Shown here one piece after another: positions 23,393 through 34,000 of a stretch of 64,000 nt of DNA. A model generated the notes under the pieces. The model was given only the letters and a program-made list of their open reading frames with translations. It had not been told where the DNA came from and did no database searches. The stretch covers positions 8,308,001-8,372,000 of the forward strand of contig NC_135262.1 of NCBI RefSeq assembly GCF_964204865.1. The letters are read 5' to 3'. Positions within the stretch are counted from its first letter, which is position 1. Each line of letters opens with the position of its first letter. This DNA is from Styela clava (lineage: Eukaryota; Chordata; Ascidiacea; Stolidobranchia; Styelidae). Made by a program: the position numbers and the translations under genes.

Positions 23393-23463
23393 TTACAGAT
23401 CCTCCACCAACTGTGAATTACCATCTCCATGATCCTGAAATTGGCAACTTATACTTTAATTAA
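23393..23463 (+). CDS. Last exon of the NLR gene
   Basis: A phase-1 acceptor (CTTTATAG) gives VTDPPPTVNYHLHDPEIGNL and stops at 23461-23463. The exon is short and has no CARD or other death-fold domain. Confidence 0.6.
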
Positions 23464-23744
23464 TGTGACTATGTTGAAATTTTAATCACGGTTTTTTATG
23501 ATTTTGTTTACATAAATCATTGTTGATACGCCTTGTATGCCAAAATATATTTATTTACACGAGCGATACAATTTTTGTATATACTAGATGCTTTTTAAAA
23601 ATACCTTTTGATATTTGTATTTCCAAAAAAAAATTAGTTGCATATATATATTCAAGACGTTGACCATGTCCACTTTTAGGTAGAAGTTAGTAAAATGGAC
23701 GCCGTTAAATGCTAAATATTAAAAAGACAATTGATCGAATACTC

Positions 23745-23750
23745 AATAAA
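23745..23750 (+). terminator. Possible polyadenylation signal of the NLR gene
   Basis: AATAAA about 280 bp after the stop codon, in 'actcaataaaaagag'. Confidence 0.35.
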
Positions 23751-24009
23751 AAGAGACCATCCTCTCACGTTTGGTTAATAACTATGATTTGCATCTATTT
23801 CATTGTCATTTGAGACTAAAAGTCGTCAAGGTCTTTGAATAAAATCAGCCAATACTGCTTTTCAAAAGTTTTGGAAACAAGGCAACTTTGCTCAAATGTA
23901 TGACTATGATTTCAACATTTCAAATAGTCTTTGTATCTGCAATACAGTAGTTCAATATCCATTCTTGTATCTTGTATGTTTAAATTTTATAAACAAAAGA
24001 GCAATGCTT
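23751..24009. other. Intergenic, nothing seen
   Basis: AT-rich spacer with no gene. Confidence 0.4.
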
Positions 24010-24186
24010 GATGCTTCAATGTTGTTGACGTCACCACACAAAATTGCGAAGTGTAAAACGAATTCCAATTATCGAAATAAATTAAAGTATTCCTTCTAGC
24101 GACAACAGCAATCTTTAATCGTTGAATTCCAAAACAATTCGTCCAATAGTTAAAATTAAAAGCGATTTTTTTCACAACGTACAACA
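24010..24186 (+). repeat. Diverged copy of the 'GATGACGTCAT' repeat
   Basis: Shares 'gttgacgtcaccacacaa', 'ccttctagcgacaac' and 'gcgatttttttcacaacg' with the copies at 1080 and 31-39 kb. Confidence 0.45.
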
Positions 24187-24192
24187 ACATAA

Positions 24193-24487
24193 CTAGAATA
24201 TCGGTTAGAAACCGAAAACTTATCGATTGAAGGTTAGGGCATCCCCAAAACAGTGGTTTCACTCCATAGTGACACCGTGTGTCCCATTACTAATTAATTA
24301 ATAACTCATTAATTATAGGACATAATTCATCCAAAATCAATAGACTTCTGATCCAACTATGATGAATGCACATGCAAAATTTGGAGCAGATTTAACCTCG
24401 CTTCCGTGAGATATCGCGTGCATCTAACACACAGACATAGAGACAGACAAATACCTATCAACATACTTACTCTTAAGATCGATAAGT
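24193..24487 (-). mobile_element. MITE-like element, copy 2
   Basis: Reverse-oriented relative of 8724-9049, ending CGATAAGT at 24487. It shares 'ggatgaattatg', 'cacgcgatatctcacg' and the GATAGGTATTTGTCTGTCT block. Confidence 0.75.
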
Positions 24488-26351
24488 AATAATTCGTGCT
24501 ATCGATTGGGTTTCCTGTCCGTCCTCTATGATTTAGTGCCGGTCGATCCGTATGCGTATAATGAATGTGTAGCGTACCGTTCGTCTATATATAAATGAAT
24601 TTTCCAAGAGACACACTAAGTAACCTATACTTAAAAACTAGAAACAATTTTACAGACTAAAAAGACTCTAAAACATTAAAAATCTAACTAAAACAACCAC
24701 AGCTGCATTTGAGCGAACCCACAACCTAGTCTAACAGGATAACAAAAGAAAGATCGACAGTGCCATAGCGCCCTCGATATTTTCAACAATAAATTACAAA
24801 ATCTAGCAGTAATATCAAATACCAGCATTTAAAAAAACAAAGGGTCGTCACACGTGGATGCTGTAGCAAGAGTGAAGATAAATAGTGATTTAAAAGTTTT
24901 GCTGCACACTAACAGAAACATATTATTGTTTTGTCTGACCAAAGTCGGACTTCCTTCAGTAAAAATTATGTAAATAGGCAATATAATAATATACTCGTAC
25001 TTGAAAACTTATTTTCGCTATATATATTTTTAATTTCATCTTCTTTTATAGCAGGCAATTAAAAAGAGGCAATTAAGATAAATATTCATAAAAAAAAGCT
25101 TAAAATGTAACAGTCATTCCCCGCTTCAATCTCTCGTGATATATTGTTAGAAAATCAAACATGCCAGTAGTGGTAGTGTCACGTCTTCAAATTCTTGTTG
25201 GTTTGCCAAGACAAGAACAAAGATGACTTTTTAGTGTCTTATTTCTGTGTTAAAACTTTAGTAGTGGATTATCTAGCCTGGCGCTCTAGGGGTATCAAGA
25301 CATCATCTTGCAATGTAGCGTTAATTTTGTAGTGATTTAAATAAGTGACCGTTTTTCATCTTTGTGTTCGCTCCTGTACAACAAAAAGAGCATCTCTCGT
25401 CATTGTGGAAAAAGAAGGTTACTTACAAGTGCGAAATAAAGTTTTTTGCATAAACTTGGTTTGCAGTGCGTTACCGGTCCACGCATCACTGTGGGTGACT
25501 ACCGGTAACATACTCAGATAAAAAAAAAATAAAGACTTATCACCCAGAATGAGTGTTGTCCTTAACTAACACTGTTAATTTTTGAATTATAAACAGTCCA
25601 ACTAAATAATTTTAATTACCGGTATAAACAGAAGTGGACAATCGATTGCAGCCGCCATGCTGATCGGTCTGTAGGTTAAAATAACTTATTGTTATAGAGT
25701 GATCTATATATATAGGTTATGAATGCTGGGGAAAATGTGTTCTATTTATTCTTGAATGTTCCCCCATTTAGCAAATATCTTATTGGTCAGATTATCTATT
25801 CCTAATTTAAATATATTTAATATAATAAGTTCTTCTTTTTATATTTTATAATTGTAACGGCTGGACCTTAGCTGCGCTTGGATAATCGTAAGTCAGCTCG
25901 TACCAGACTAGGTTTTGACACAATATAAACTTTTGTCCAAGAATTTGTAGACAATTGTGCTATGTATTAGGTTAGCGTATCGCCTCTCCCATCACAGGTG
26001 GTCATTATCTAAGTATTATTTTAGAGTCTAATATTTTACAAAAGTGCAAATGCAAAAAAGTTCTGAATTCTTCTGCTCAACTTGTGTTGCTTATATATCG
26101 AATTGGGCATTAATTCTGTATGTTACTTGTGTATGTTCTAGTTATTATTTTTCATTGCGATTGCATTGACCTGGGTCATGGGCCAGCTGAGCACTCGTAT
26201 TATAATTGCGGGATGCTTCATGATTTGTTGGCGACAGAGCAGGTTACACGTGAACAATCTAACGTGAAAGTTTGTTCATGTATTCGTAGAGAACCCCGAT
26301 TTTTTTTTAAATTTTTGTCTTCTCGACGCGATAGTGTGGAGAAAATTGGAG
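24488..26351. other. No gene recognised
   Basis: AT-rich region. On the minus strand around 25420-25340 a short Cys-containing stretch (ERCSFC) might be a LINE remnant, but it is too short to call. Confidence 0.35.
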
Positions 26352-26777
26352 GCGCAGTTCTTACCACTTCATGGCAGCCCTTGCCACGAACTAACCGCGG
26401 CGTCTCTTGCCATGGTTTTATGGCGCTATTATCGATATATTCACTAAGTCATGTACCAGATTTTAGTTTATCATGCAGAATTATATCTACTTAAACCTGA
26501 AACCTAACCCCAAATCTATCAAAACTGTATTCATAAGGAAAATGTTCCAACTTACCCAGGGTTTGTCACCATCCGGGCAGCCCTGTCATTACAGCCAACA
26601 TGCCTTGGTTTGCGGCAGCACAATTTAACCGCCATTGGTTTTCAATTTGCTGCCGTGGTACCCGCCTCACGCCATTGGTTTGTGGCAGCTAAAAACTCAG
26701 ACACCATGGTTTGACCATAGCGTTCGTGGTTTGGAAATGCGGCAGCTCCAGACGCCGCAAAATACTTGAAACTGCAC
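26352..26777 (+). repeat. Dispersed repeat, copy 2
   Basis: Counterpart of 10085-10525, in the same orientation. Confidence 0.7.
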
Positions 26778-27090
26778 TCGGAGAATTGGAGTCGAGCCGA
26801 GTGTCTTACTGGAAAGAGACGTAAAAAAAATGTCCATCGAGACTTTAGTGAAGTTTCTCGAACGTTTGAACAAATAGTTATGACTGTTTTTAGGAGGGTA
26901 TAAAAAGTTTTAATTTATTTACTCTCGACGCGATAGGGAGGAGAGAATTGCGCCGATTGTCTCAGACGAGAGTCGGGCCGGGTGTCTAGGTTGGAAGAGG
27001 CGTAAAAAGAAAAAATTCCAACAAACTTGAGTCCAACAAAGTTTTTCGCACGTCTGAACAAATAGTTATGACATTTTTTAGAAGGAGTAT
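26778..27090. repeat. Two local copies of a 'gaacaaatagttatgac' segment
   Basis: 26785-26900 and 26960-27090 share 'gtcgagccgagtgtct / gtcgggccgggtgtct', 'gaacaaatagttatgac' and 'gtataaaaa/gtatgaaaa'. 'ctcgacgcgatag' also recurs near 26316 and 26924. It is a small tandem repeat without coding potential. Confidence 0.5.
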
Positions 27091-27901
27091 GAAAACTCGT
27101 TCGGGAAATCGGAGAAAAAGGGTTTTCAATGTCCTTAAGTTTTACAATTAAGCAAACTGATCTTTGCAATCTAACATGATGACGCAACCCGCAAGCAAGC
27201 TATTAGTTAAGATTGTGGGCCCAGTCGATTTAACACAACTTTATTTCGTCGTGAACAGAAAACAAGATAGCGAGAAACAGCAGCATTGGCATATTTACGT
27301 TATGTGCAGATTTATTCTGACCGATCGTGACTCGAATCATCTCGTTGTTGACCAGACCAAGATATGATACCATCTTCTCATGTTAAATACTTGACATCGC
27401 AGACATACTAAGCTCTAGGTCCTAGGAAATACTTTGACTTTAAATTTTTCAGTCTTCTCCATGCAGGCCGAAACAAGAGTTCGGAATTAGTAATTTGATG
27501 TTCTCTGATGAACAATACCTTATGTTTGATAGATGATGTATGTTCCAGAAACGGCTGTGTATTTCTAAATGCTTGAAAATGGGTAAAGATTTTACCATTT
27601 TATATCACTTCGACACAAACAAGTTGAATTGAATAGTCATGGTGTCTGTGGTTGTTTATGGTTGAGCCTGACTATAACCATGTCAAGTATCAACACATCA
27701 TGTATTACGTCAGTTACACACAGTTACACAATGATAAAATATCAATTTCTGCTTTTTTTTGGGTTGAAAAATATTTAAGTCTTCACATCTTGAAATCGGA
27801 TTTATGTATTGTTGTTGATTCTCCATTCTCCATAAAACCTCCGTGTCATGAATGTCAAAGATATGTGGAAGCTGTACTAATTAGAAATAAATAATATATT
27901 G

Positions 27902-28011
27902 AAGTTACGGTGGAATGCCATTCGATCTTCAAATGACTGACTCTTTTTAACAATGATACTGTTAAAATGTTCCAGTCGTAAAATGTTTTACATACCATTT
28001 TACAGTAACTT
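27902..28011. mobile_element. Small inverted-repeat MITE (unit 1 copy)
   Basis: Degraded ends AAGTTACGGTGG and CAGTAACTT face each other. Clearer copies are at 39999-40136 and 47370-47508. Confidence 0.45.
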
Positions 28012-28508
28012 AAATACCGTTAAAATGCCATCATGGAAAGCGATCGTTTACATTTCCCCCCATTGCCAAATACCCAGATTAAAGGCATGATATATTTTGG
28101 TATTTTGAATATAAAAATTCGCCATCGTCAACATTCCGAATTTCGAGTAAAATTTTGACTCTTGACTTTTCCGTTCTTCTCTCATGAAGGTTGGAACAAG
28201 TGGCTAAATAAATCCAATGAAAACGATAAATGGTTATTATATGAATGATGTCCCAGGCACGTTCAATTAAATAGTCGAGATTTTTGTATTTGTTTATGGT
28301 GGAACCTTTACTGCGATCGCACATGCTTGCCCGAGCACCCTGTTCTCAAAATCAAACTAAGATATCACGCGAGTGGTTTAGTTATCAATAATTCTAACCA
28401 TCGAATATTTATGTAAATAATCTTTATAAAAAAAAAATTGCTTCGTCGCTCTCTTGGTTTGAATTCATCTTCTTAAATATAAATAGCCGAATAGGAACCG
28501 ATACTTAC

Positions 28509-28613
28509 GCCTATACGACCATATCACGAGTACAACTGATCTCGGAAGTTAAGGAACGTCGCGCTCGGAAAGCATGGGCGACCGACTGGGAATACCGAGT
28601 GTCGCAGGCTTTT
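28509..28613 (+). pseudogene. 5S rRNA-like sequence, copy 1
   Basis: 5S rRNA is a Pol III product of about 120 nt. This 105-nt copy keeps the 5' GCCTA and ACGACCATAT, then TGATCTCGGAAGTTAAG (box A region), GCATGGGCGACC, CTGGGAATACCGAG (box C region) and a T-run after GGCTTTT. About ten bases present in the other two copies are missing (AAAATACTCG region), and the segment between ATCACG and TGATCTCGG is shorter than in ordinary 5S. A 'taaatataaatag' lies about 30 bp upstream. It is a pseudogene or diverged variant, or the 5S head of a SINE. Confidence 0.7.
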
Positions 28614-29675
28614 ACTGTTTTATCCAGATGGAACACAACATTTTGGGACATTTACTCACATACTAATTCGAAGTCAGGCAGACACTGGATCCAAATTACA
28701 ACCGCTTCAACACAATATTTTGGGATATTTACCCGTATGTCAATATGAAGTCAAGCCGACATTGAAACCAAATTACAACGGCTTCATCTCCACTGACTTG
28801 ACGTTTTATTGTGTCACAAAGTTTTAGAATTAAGCATACTTATCTTTGCAACATAATTGAAATAGGGCAAACCAACCATGTTTTCCGATCTATAAAGATG
28901 TAACCTTTCGATAATCAATTAGCAATGTGAGTGATGAATTTAGGATTAAACAAATTTTAATCCATATATTTGCACGACAAAACAACAAAAAAGATTTCGG
29001 CTTGGCCTACTATTGCACTGTACTAGGTATTGTTGAGTTAAATGGGGCGATAAAGTTTACTCGCCAGTCTTAGGATTAAGCTTAAAGTCTTTTAAATTAA
29101 ATCTGTCACCTATACATGGGGCACTCATTTACATGATGCTGAAGCATAGCTTCTTGTATTTGCATAAAACTTTTTCTTTTTTCATTACATATAAGGCCAT
29201 AGTACAGGATGAGTCCCCCGTACCCTCAAATTGTGAGACAGAAGCAGACGAAAGACATCGGAAGGTATAATAGAACCTCTCTCGTGAAATAAATTCTAAA
29301 TTTGTCTAAGAAATGGTCTAAGGTTTTTGAATATTATTTTGGTATTTGGATTTATTTGCAAAACTTTGGCCACTATTGTATGTATAGTGGCTAAGTAATT
29401 GTAGTCATGTAGTTTGCATTTGGGCCCGTAAACCGCCTGGATAGTCGATGGTATGAACATGGAAACATTACTATGTTTATAAAAGAAAGTATTTAGGTGT
29501 AGGGAATTATGACACAACACGTACATTGGTAGGAAAGGAAATTGACAATCAATAAATAGCGTTTTCCGATGCGAAAGTAGCATACTTTATGAAAGTAATC
29601 ATTGACATGATCCATGAGAAAGAGAAGGAAACCGTCGATCAATTAGTTTTCCGGTGCAAATCATCCTTTTCAATG

Positions 29676-29684
29676 TATAAAAAG
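29676..29684 (+). promoter_or_regulatory. TATA box of secreted-peptide gene, copy 1
   Basis: TATAAAAAG is preserved in all three units at the same distance from the gene and is preceded by GGTGCAAATCATCC. A non-coding first exon of about 130 nt would follow, ending at the donor AAA|GTAAAC (29840). Confidence 0.55.
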
Positions 29685-29984
29685 TCATCTCTTTTGTCGT
29701 GGCGTTTTATGTGCTGGGATATATTTCTTTTTTGAGTCGAACTGACCGAGAGTGATTTTAGGCTGCGGCTACAAAACAGTTAGAGAATATTAGGGGTATA
29801 TTTTTGCGAGTGAGAGTGAATCATTTGAATAAATACAAAGTAAACTAACTCTGATTTAAAACCGACAAGAGGAACAAAAAGCATTTTTATCTGCTCATTG
29901 ATTAATATTTTTTAAAAATATTGAGATAAAAAAATATATTTTGATTTGAAAATTTTGTTTCCAGATTACAAAAAGTTATAAAAC

Positions 29985-30597
29985 ATGTCGTGGAAGTCTG
30001 TTGTTGTGTGCGTAGCTTTGTTGGTGATCAATTTGATTCTATGTTCAGCATATCCAAGAGGTGAGTACTGGAGACTTAGTGTAGCATTTGTAATGTTATA
30101 TTGGATGGTCATTTTGTTTGTAGTACTAATTTTAGAAAGGAAGTAATTTGAATTCACTTTTAACAACTTGCTCATTGCCCAGTAAATCATTTACAATTTT
30201 TGTATTTAACTTTCTGTTCAAGTGGTGATATTTTTAGTGATACTTTTTGAACTGGGAATTCTATGCATAAGACAAATTATATATCAATTAGAGCTCGACT
30301 TTTGAGTACGAAATTTTATTCCGTGAGTTTGTTTTATAGCATCGGTATAATTTTATATCTAAAGAATGAATGAGAATTGTCATGTTTTCTTAAATTGTGA
30401 GAGGTAGGCAAAATAATAAAATATAACGTATAAAATCCCTAATATTTATTGCATCTAATCTCTTTTAGCAGGAGGTAGAGAAAATGAAATGTTGGAAACC
30501 TATACGAAATTTTTTTGTAAGTAGTTTGTGGTGAAATATTTTCTAGTCATTTTTTCTTTAAACGATTAACACAACGTTTTAATACTTCTCTATAGAA
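29985..30597 (+). CDS. Short secreted peptide precursor, copy 1 (three coding exons)
   Basis: Exons 29985-30060, 30472-30516 and from 30596. The ATG lies 20 bp after an acceptor (TTTCCAG). Exon 1 is a textbook signal peptide (MSWKSVVVCVALLVINLILC) with likely cleavage after CSA, then YPRG. Exon 2, after a tandem TAGCAG acceptor, gives GRENEMLETYTKFF. The phase-1 donor T|GTAAG then joins to |AA, so the stop TAA is split across the last intron. The precursor is about 40 residues and the mature peptide about 18. A polyadenylation signal AATAAA is at 30732-30737. All three units keep ATG, phases and splice sites. The family is unknown; a neuropeptide, hormone or antimicrobial peptide are all possible. 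Confidence 0.65.
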
Positions 30598-31167
30598 CGT
30601 CGAATCTCATACAAAGACAACAAGAATTATAATATCCAGATCTATATTTTGTTGATATCCTGATAGATATGTGTTATTTTACGTGGTACAAAAAAAAAAC
30701 TATGTGTGAATCTAATTGTTTATATTTATGAAATAAACATTCAAACAACCTATTTAATGGAGTCGAAACATTTTCTTTAGTTGAAAGAAAGTCGGTTTTA
30801 GCAAACGTACAGCACATTAACTGTTTGATCTTGTTCTGATAATCTAGTGTATGAACGACGCATAATCAAATTTTTAATTGATTAGACGGAATAGGAAATT
30901 TCTGTATAACTGTAGTTCAATTTTGTATAGCATTTGCAAAGCACTGCGTTTTGAACTTCCAGTTTGTGCAAACAAAATTTACCATTATACGCCATTTATA
31001 TCTTCAACTAAATGTTAATGCTATAAACAAAATATTGCCATCATTTCATTCAACATTATGTTTATATTCCTTATTTGCCCTACCTCGAGAACGAGGCGCG
31101 GAAAGTTAACACCAGGGGTTCATAAAAAAATTTGTGGTGTAGTAGTCCATGATTAGTTGAAAATACA

Positions 31168-31367
31168 AGAGAGCTATGCTCAAATATACGGACACGTAGC
31201 GCCACCCAACGGCAATAATTTTGATGACGTCATAGCGAAAAAAAAGTAAGTTCTGGAGAAAAATTTTACCTTTAACCACTGAAAATTTCAAAGCAATTGG
31301 TCCAGTATTCAAAAAGAAGAGCGATTTTTTTAAAATGATGGATACAAATAATAACAATAACAACACA
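31168..31367 (+). repeat. AAC-tailed dispersed repeat (unit 1)
   Basis: Begins CAAGAGAGCTATGCTCAAAT, contains TTTGATGACGTCATAGCG, 'ctttaaccactgaaaatttc' and 'caattggtccagtatt', and ends in an AAC/AAT-rich tail. The next copy's head follows directly. Other copies: 32575-32785, 32985-33150, 33290-33525, 38740-38998, 43290-43495, 44690-44995 and 46262-46370 (partial). The variable left ends and simple-sequence tail look retroposon-like, but the class is not certain. Confidence 0.7.
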
Positions 31368-31939
31368 AGAGAGCAATGCTCAAATATATGGACACGCAGA
31401 ACAATTTTCCAAAAAATCATATTCGGTGACTTACCAGTACCTGTATAAACAACGCACCACATCGCAGGAATCAAACAGACAAAAACACGGTGGTCGCAAA
31501 TTGGTTGATAAAGATATTGTCGACGTATTGGAAATGCGCACCCCACCCGATTCTCCCTCCTTTAAATGTAGAAACGCGAAACCTTTAAAGATGGTTAAAA
31601 GAAACCCCACCTGCCAAAGTTCATCTTTTTATCTCTTATATTTGTATGGATTTTTAAGCTTTTGACAGCTACGAGTTAGTTCAGTGTCACCGCGCTACCA
31701 GAAATTCTCTATCTTTAAAAACATTGGGCTTCTAATTGCATTTCTGACCGTCATATATTTTAAGAGCACGGTTATTTCGAACAAAACTCGTCAAATTATA
31801 AACAAAGCACCACATCACAGCAATCAAACGGACGAAAACACGGTGGTCGCAAATTGGTTGACAAATACTGGCATAACACAGTATCAGCATTTGCAAAGTT
31901 ATAACTGTATGATTTAAATATTTACTCAGTTCAAAGTTT

Positions 31940-32540
31940 TGTCAGGCAGGGATACCGGTACCGGTATGCCAATTTTGATTTTTGTTCGAAGTAGGCAAAT
32001 CTGGTGAATGAAATTCATTTCACTACCGCTACTAGGCATTCTGACATTTGATATATTTCAGTGTTCGGATACGTACAAATTTTGGTTTTCGTCCGAAGTA
32101 GCCAAATCTCGTAAAGGAAATTCATTTCACTACCGGTACCAGGCATTCTGACATTTGATATATTCCAGTGTTCGGCACTTACCAGTACCAGGTAACAGCG
32201 TATGGTACCGGTGTTAGAACTGAGACAACGCAGTTACCGGTACGGTATTAGCCTAGGACTAAAATCGTTTACATGTTTCCTGTTTATAATACAATAACTG
32301 AATAACCGTATTGGTCTAGTTACGGTCTACATACCGGTACATACTTGGTCTACATACCGGTACTGGTCTACAAGACATACCACAGTCTACAAATATACTG
32401 ACACCAAGCAAGCAGTCCATGATTTCGAAAAACAAATACCGGTAGCAAAGAGGAGGTAGTGAAGAGCGAAACAGTATTTACCTTTGACGCCACCGGTACC
32501 CACAAAAAATTCCGAGTTTCGCGTAGAAATACTTTACAGA
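31940..32540. repeat. GGTACC/ACCGGT-rich sequence
   Basis: The palindromic motif TACCGGTACC or a close variant recurs many times here, and again near 33540-33600, 38150-38240, 38460-38700, 44085-44640 and 45130-45200. No ORF is present. Confidence 0.7.
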
Positions 32541-32574
32541 ATCAAACCGAACAGCCAGTGTTCCCATGGATAAA

Positions 32575-33525
32575 ATAATACAGCGAAATTTTAGACGAAA
32601 TAGCAGATTTCATGCGAAATTTTGAAATAAATAAAAGTAATAGCCTTCTGGCGAAAAAATCAATCTTTACTCACTGAAAATTTCAAAGCAATTGGTCCAG
32701 TATTCGAAGAGAAAAGCGATTTTTTTAAAAATGATGGAGACAAATAAGGAAAATAACAATAACAACAAGAGAGCTACGCACAAATATATGGACACGTTAC
32801 ACCAGAGCGAATCAGTCTTTACCGGTACCTTTGACGCTACCGGTACCCTCAAAAAAGTTCTGAATTTCCAGTAGCAAGAATTTTGCAGAATCAAAACGTA
32901 CAGCCAGTCATGACACTGACTAAAATCCGTGTTCCCATGGACAAAAAATAATACAGCAAAATTTTAGACGAAATATCAAATTTCATAGAATTCACGCAAA
33001 ATTTTGAAATAAATAAAAGTAATAGCCTTCTAGCGAAGAAATTAATCTTTAACCACTGAAAATTTCAAAGCAATTAGTCCAGTATTCGAAGAGAAGAGCG
33101 ATTTTTTAAAAACGTGTCAAAGAACAAGAACAACAACAACATAATATTGAAACGATCGTTATGGCCACTAAACGTGTCTAATAACAACAAAATTTTGAAA
33201 ACGATCGTTATGTCCACTACGTGTCCAAAAATAGTATGATTAAGTCATTTGGTATCGTCGTATGACTCGCACGAGACAACCACATTATAAACAAGAGAGC
33301 TATGCTCAAATATATGGACACGTAGAGTCACATACTTTTGATGACGTCATAGCGAAAAAAAAAGTAATAGCCTTCTGGAGAACATTTTTATCTTTAACCA
33401 TTGAAAATTTCAAAGCAATTGGTCCAGTATTCGAAGAGAAAAGCGACTTTTCAAAAACGTGTCAAAGAACAAGAACAACAACATAATATTGAAACGATCG
33501 TTATGTTCATTACGTGTCCAACAAA
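32575..33525 (+). repeat. Three further AAC-tailed repeat copies
   Basis: Copies at 32575-32785, 32985-33150 and 33290-33525. The last is the fullest, from CAAGAGAGCTATGC to 'gaaacgatcgttatg...acgtgtcc'. Confidence 0.65.
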
Positions 33526-33770
33526 GAGATGAGAGTGAATTCACGGCGGTACCGGTACCTAACGTAGGTGCGGTACTGAGTTAGCAATCAGGCAGCATCT
33601 TACCTGTACACTGTAGGCCATATACGGTAATTGATCACAGAACAGTTGTTCCCTTGCAAATTTTATGTTGTTTACACTTTAGGACAGATAATTGATCACA
33701 GAACAATTCTTCCCTTTCAAATTTTATGTTGTTTCCAGTAGACTCTCATCAAAATAAACAAATATAGTAG

Positions 33771-33978
33771 TGAAGCGAACTAACTTCTTTCTAACAAGAA
33801 AAAGACTTTCAATTATGTTGATGTTTAATCCATAACAAAGCAATGTTAACGACAAGCGAACAGAAAACAGAATGACAAGTTATCGTAAGAAAAGCACGTA
33901 AGTAATCATGCGTGACAAAAACATAAACAAAACAATTGTGACTCATAACGGCTATTATTAGTTAAGTGGTTCGCCACA
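33771..33978 (-). repeat. 3' LTR
   Basis: 208 bp, starts TGAAGCGAAC and ends TTCGCCACA in plus-strand reading. Identical to the LTR at 37856-38063. Confidence 0.95.
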
Positions 33979-33979
33979 C

Positions 33980-33992
33980 TACCCCCCCAGAC
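33980..33992 (-). other. Polypurine tract
   Basis: On the minus strand the run TCTGGGGGGGTAG abuts the 3' LTR, the expected site of plus-strand priming. Confidence 0.7.
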
Positions 33993-34000
33993 GGAATGAG

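Larger units (their letters stand above)
14849..23463 (+). pseudogene. NLR-type receptor gene (NACHT-LRR-ZU5-UPA), disabled in this sequence
   Basis: NLR proteins are cytoplasmic sensors that oligomerise through an NTP-binding NACHT domain and sense through LRRs. I reconstruct exons at 14849-17187 (interrupted by a transposon), 17429-17754, 18037-18201, 18348-18512, 18705-18875, 19001-19064, 19517-19752, 20097-20270, 20645-20809, 21424-21589, 21660-21723, 22148-22926 and 23393-23463, with compatible phases throughout. Seen: P-loop, Walker B, repeated LRR-type exons, then a ZU5 and a UPA-like module. This order recalls vertebrate NLRP1 (NACHT-LRR-FIIND, where FIIND is ZU5 plus UPA), but no CARD or other death-fold domain is found at either end. 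Four lesions: a TE insertion at 16154, TAA at 17527, a 1-bp excess in exon 21424-21589 and a frameshift in the ZU5 exon. Inference: a recent pseudogene or a null allele. Sequencing error could explain some indels but not the insertion. Confidence 0.75.
27640..33570 (+). repeat. Segmental duplication unit 1
   Basis: Homologous to 39600-45060 and 47000-50940 in the same order: an inverted-repeat MITE, the 5S-like sequence, the secreted peptide gene, AAC-tailed repeats and GGTACC-rich sequence. It is the most diverged at its left end. It is followed by a 4.3 kb retrotransposon and more repeats before unit 2 begins. Confidence 0.85.

Noticed and set aside
25230..25430. A possible LINE remnant on the minus strand with a Cys pair
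   Set aside because: Too short and without the accompanying His/Cys spacing seen at 59384-59644.
26120..26494. A 124-residue plus-strand ORF
   Set aside because: Its second half lies in the dispersed repeat shared with 10085-10525, where the frame is not conserved.
29818..29840. Resemblance of 'gaatcatttgaataa' to the Ciona spliced-leader sequence
   Set aside because: The match is partial, no SL RNA structure follows, and the gene has its own TATA box and 5' exon candidate.
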